From Guadua angustifolia (lineage: Eukaryota; Streptophyta; Magnoliopsida; Poales; Poaceae): a stretch of DNA of 64,000 bases. The notes beneath the pieces were generated by a model. It was not told the DNA's origin and made no database searches. It was given only the letters and a program-made list of their open reading frames with translations. Below are positions 60,110-64,000 of the stretch, piece after piece. Position 1 is the first letter of the stretch. Each line of letters begins with the position of its first letter. Location: NCBI GenBank assembly GCA_036346375.1, contig CM070504.1, positions 5,073,890-5,137,889 on the forward strand, read 5' to 3'. The translations under genes were made by a program, and so were the position numbers.

Positions 60110-62237
60110 CTAGGCTCGTAGATTCTGAGCCTCCTGAAGTGCTTCCTGCAGATTATTTACTGCGCTGTCGTAGTATACGAAGCCCATGAACCAAAACTCA
60201 TGATTATCAACAGAGACCACCTGAATGTATTTCTCGGCTGCATTTGTTCTGCTTGTCGAATGATTAACTGACCTCAGTTGGATGAGGGGAATGACAACCT
60301 ATCGTTTCAGACAGAGAACAGTTGTAAGTTACAGCATGACTCCTATAAACTACAATCGTCAGAGATTTCTAGCTAATGTCAGCAAATGGCATTGCTAAAA
60401 TGTGTTGTTGTGCATTGGTGAACACAGTGCTCAGGCCAAAAGGGAAAACTAGGAAATACTATGACGGATTCCATAAAAAGCAAAGTAGAAGGAAAAGCAG
60501 ATTAAACAATTCGCTATGCCACTCTGCATACAGTATAATGCAGTAAGATTGTTGTTTCAGGAGGAATTTGTTAGCCTGATTATCATATCAAAATAAGCTT
60601 TAGTATCAATTGTATTTTGTAAAACAGACTTCATACTTCCTAGACTACACCTAAATCTCAGTATGAGAAAGAAAACACATAGTGCAAATCCAAAGGATTA
60701 CCTTGTAATAGCTCCACTCAGTTTTATCTCCAACCTTGTAAGCAAGTGGACTATCGCTACAGAATGCCAGCTTTACGTTGAACAAGTAGAGCACACCCAT
60801 GACAGGACCAGCAGAGGTTGACAGATAACATGCGTATGGCTTCTTAAGTTTTTCTTCAGGGAGGACATCAAAAGTTTGATTAAAAATTTTATCATATCCA
60901 CCTTCTGCTACGACTTTGGTGATCTGGGAGATCCTGCCCATTGCTGCATCAGCAATGCTTGGTCCAGTTTTCACTGTTACAAGACAATTAAGATTGCTTC
61001 TATCATTCCATACTGTCACGACTCACAAGACAATCAATATTACTTCTGTCATATCATACCGAAATCCCCACATTAAGATAATCTACTCAACAAAGCAAGC
61101 TCAATACATGAATACAACACAAAATCAATGAATCCAAAAAAAGGTAGAGGTGACACTTTCACTACAACATAGCTGTCTTATTTGAACAACATTAGGGAAC
61201 ATCAGGAAAGTTTAAATACCTTTTAGCTTCTTTATAATATAAGAACTTGAGAAAGCATGGGCATAATTTACCTAATCAACTATGCATCAACAATTCACAT
61301 GGAATAATTCACTAGCCTAGTGCATTTAAATACCTCATACAAATCTTTTCTCTACCCTTGTCAACACTAACTCCACACCAATCCAATCACATAAGCTAAA
61401 AAGGCCTGATCATATTACATCCCCGACTATTCCCCGCGAGTCCAATTCAAACATGTGGTGAAGGACTTGGACTAAAAATTTAAGAAGATATTAGACAAGA
61501 GCACCTTAATTCAGCACTGCTATAACACGCAATGCTCACCAGTCACCACAATTCCCAATCAAGCACTAATGAAATCCAGTGAAACAAGAATAAACTAAAC
61601 CAACTAAACTAGCTGCCTCGAATTTTTGTCTAACCCACTAACCACATCTACATGAATTCTCCTCAGCAATTCCACCAGCGCTAGCCACCGACGCAATTCA
61701 CCCAGCTAAATTTCGTACTAGCATAGTTCCATAACAAACATAACATGCACAAATACTAAGCTTTGACAATTTGATGCAAAACACACAGCAAGAACTTTGA
61801 AATTGGAGCTCACAGTGCTGCCAGAAGTTGCCGGTGATGTTCTCCGTCTTGCGGGCGGCCTCGCCAAACCTCTTCCCCATCTTCCCCAGGACGTCCTTCA
61901 CCGTGTCCATTGTATCTTAAAAAAACATACAAGAGCCCGAGATATTAAGAAAATTGCGAAGTTTTGCTCGAATTCAAATAGGGCCAGATTTGGGGTGCAG
62001 GAACGCACTCTTCGAGGCGGGCGCGGAGCCGGCAGCGGGGGAGGAGACGTAGGGGTTGCCTGAGAAGGGCGGCGAGGAGGCGGCGGTGGCGGTGTGGTAA
62101 GGGGGAGGCGGAGGCGGAGCCACGTCCTCCGGCGAGAGCCTCGGGTAGGGTGCGTACTCCGAGCCGGCAGCGGGCTCGGGCGCCGCCGCCGCGGCGTGGT
62201 CTCCTCCGGTGGAGGCGGCTGCGGCAGGCGGATTCAT
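60110..62237 (-). CDS. GRAM-domain GEM-like protein (GEM/ABA-responsive family)
   Basis: Members of this plant family (GEM of Arabidopsis and its relatives) have one GRAM domain, a lipid/protein-binding PH-like fold, and act in epidermal cell fate, ABA and seed responses; this copy's role is unknown. Exons (minus): 62009-62237, 61814-61915, 60702-60973, 60110-60298; GT-AG junctions and phases fit, giving 263 codons. Residues 1-76 are an Ala/Pro-rich disordered tail. Exon 2 encodes TMDTVKDVLGKMGKRFGEAA; exon 3 KTGPSIADAAMGRISQ, GGYDKIFNQTF and YACYLSTSAGPVMGVLYLF; exon 4 KYIQVVSVDNHEFWFMGF. GRAM spans about residues 139-217. The start is the first ATG of the GC-rich exon and matches family N-termini (MNPP...). 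No defects were seen. Confidence 0.94.
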
Positions 62238-64000
62238 GTCGCCGGCGAGGAAGTGGGGCCTACTGGTCAGATGATACAGGCGGTCGCAGCGTTGGGCTGG
62301 ACGTTCGATTGCTGGACCCGGGTGCCGCGTAACTCTGCTCCGCTGGCTTCAGTTATCACTTTTGGGTGGTGCCCTCTCTTTCGAAATTGAGGAGGCGTCT
62401 TTGCCGTTAATAAGCTTGAAGCCTTGAATGCGATACGACAGTTTTATATTATTACGTTTTATTATTTCAGGTAGGTGGAATGGTTCAGTATCAATAGTTA
62501 ATATTTTTAAAATTTGTATTTTACTATTTAGGATGGAATAGTTCCATTCAAACAAGTAAGCACTTAAATGATTTTTTTAAAACCATCTTATACATATAGT
62601 ACTTAGTACCAGCAATCAAACACACCTTAAAAGGATAAAAAGTAGATGAATAGAGACGTTGAATCCGTTTTGAATGATTTATATCTATTGGAATCCTAAC
62701 TTCTTCATTTAAGATGTGAAATTTTATAATTTTTCTAAGTGGTTATGCGTAAAACGTGTGTTAAGTGGAGGTGAGATTCCACATAGATCTGAACCATTAA
62801 AGTCCAATTCAACACCTATATTTGTAAAGGTGAACCCTAACTCATTTTGGCCAACGGAGATAGAATGTGGCGTGTTATGTAGGTCAGTCTCGACTAAAAC
62901 CATCTTTTTACCGACAAGAGTTACAGATTCTAAACTATTTTAAAAATTAGTGGACATGTTTTACACAGTTTTACATATAAAGGATGAAAAGCAAACCGTC
63001 TGAAGATTAAGAATGGTTTTTTTCCTATATATAATCCACTGGTCCAAACATACCTTTGAAAACTTTCTAAATAACACGGTGAAGTATCTATATAAATATC
63101 GGTTTCGCTAATAACACGTTGAAGTCGTCGCTAGTCAGTACTTCAGAGTTCGACTAGCCAAAATGCTTAGCCACGGCCCACGAAGGTGTTTTGTTTGCCG
63201 TAGCCTAGGCTGCCTAGCGTAACGTAGTCGAAAGATTATCCGCTCTGATCTGGCGAGTGCATTTTCAAACCCGAAACACTAGTACACTACGCCGTGTGTG
63301 TAACGCCCGAGGTCAGCGTACATTTAATATTTACAGGTCCCACGTGTCTGTCCAGTGGGTGAGACGGGATCCAATCCAATTAAAAGCGCTGCTTCATACG
63401 GCCGGCAACGTCCCTGCACAGGCCCACAGCACGTGAGCCCTGCCGGCCGAGCACGCGAGCACCCAGCCAGGCCGCATGCCCACGGCCGCGGGCCTTAAGA
63501 GCAAACGGCCCAACGCGCTTCGCAGAGCAGCGCGGCCCACCGAAAAGGGCACCTTACCACGTCTCACGTACGAAGACCCCAGAAGAAACGAGCGATACGC
63601 CAAGCCGACCCACCACCAAAGCGGGAATCACGCATCCATGGAACCGGAGCGCTCGACCGCACCGCGCGGCCGCGGGTGGCAGCACCGCCGGCGCGTCTCG
63701 ACTCGAGCGAGTCGCCGCCTGGTTGGCCCCGAGGGCATCTGATCTGGCGCGCGCGGTGTCGCCTTGCACCGCGTCCCCGAGCCTAATTCTTCCGCGGCGC
63801 ACGCGGGCGTGAAGCCCTTGCCTTGGGCGGGGCACGGGGGACGCGGGCACCGCACAGCGCGACGGCTGCTTTACTAACGGAGAGATTTAGTATTTTGTCA
63901 TTTCAAACATGTGGCTTCGCAAATTTACCACTGAACCCACATTTTATTGATTCAGATAGTCCCATATGTCATTGACTCAAGTGGCATCATAATTAAAGAG
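62238..64000. other. Upstream flank of GEM-like gene and intergenic DNA
   Basis: The first few hundred bases should include the promoter and 5' UTR (minus). 62400-63250 is AT-rich with nothing closed. 63380-63860 is very GC-rich with overlapping frames on both strands and no motif. It may be the promoter or first exon of a gene beyond the window. Confidence 0.35.

Overview
The window is nuclear DNA of a grass (Poaceae). This rests on TE families typical of grasses (Reina-like chromovirus, CACTA with CACTACTAC ends, Tourist and Stowaway MITEs, Mutator-like MITEs, Helitron-like elements), on coding exons that are very GC-rich at their 5' ends inside AT-rich introns and intergenic DNA, and on three plant gene families with normal GT-AG splicing. 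The species cannot be fixed from the sequence alone.

Three host genes look intact. (1) A MATE/DETOXIFICATION efflux transporter lies on the minus strand (27154-33680). I resolved eight exons that join in frame to 501 codons. Its 3.0-kb first intron holds at least three transposons, one of which carries a PPR gene fragment. (2) A purine permease (PUP) lies on the plus strand as one uninterrupted reading frame (49020-50177), with a TATA box about 160 bp upstream of the ATG. (3) A GRAM-domain GEM-like protein lies on the minus strand (60110-62237) in four exons that join to 263 codons. The genes are unrelated in function and sit far apart, as is usual in a grass genome.

The rest is mostly mobile DNA. 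1-8875: a decayed Ty3 element interrupted by a nearly complete but inactivated Reina-like Ty3 element. 11395-13877: a hAT element with a perfect 8-bp target duplication and a transposase remnant. 14390-17700: MITEs and fold-back elements. 18000-26500: GC-rich, AT-rich and tandem-repeat DNA, including a Helitron-like element (minus). 35877-41234: a hAT MITE with a perfect TSD, a Mutator-like MITE with a 9-bp TSD, two Tourist-like MITEs, a Stowaway, and a second Helitron-like copy in the opposite orientation. 43183-45694: a PIF/Harbinger-like element that captured an exon of a SCAR/WAVE gene and two spliced exons of a second gene. 51571-53062: a CACTA element carrying a 5S-rRNA-derived segment. 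54491-58359: microsatellites, two LTR-like blocks and two L1-type LINE fragments.

The observations most worth following are the 5S-derived module inside the CACTA element (control boxes better kept than the flanks), the two gene-capturing PIF-like elements that share TIR style and TAA target duplications, and the paired Helitron-like elements built from reiterated units of about 420 bp. I saw no tRNA genes, CRISPR arrays or protein-coding novelty that I could defend as a new system.
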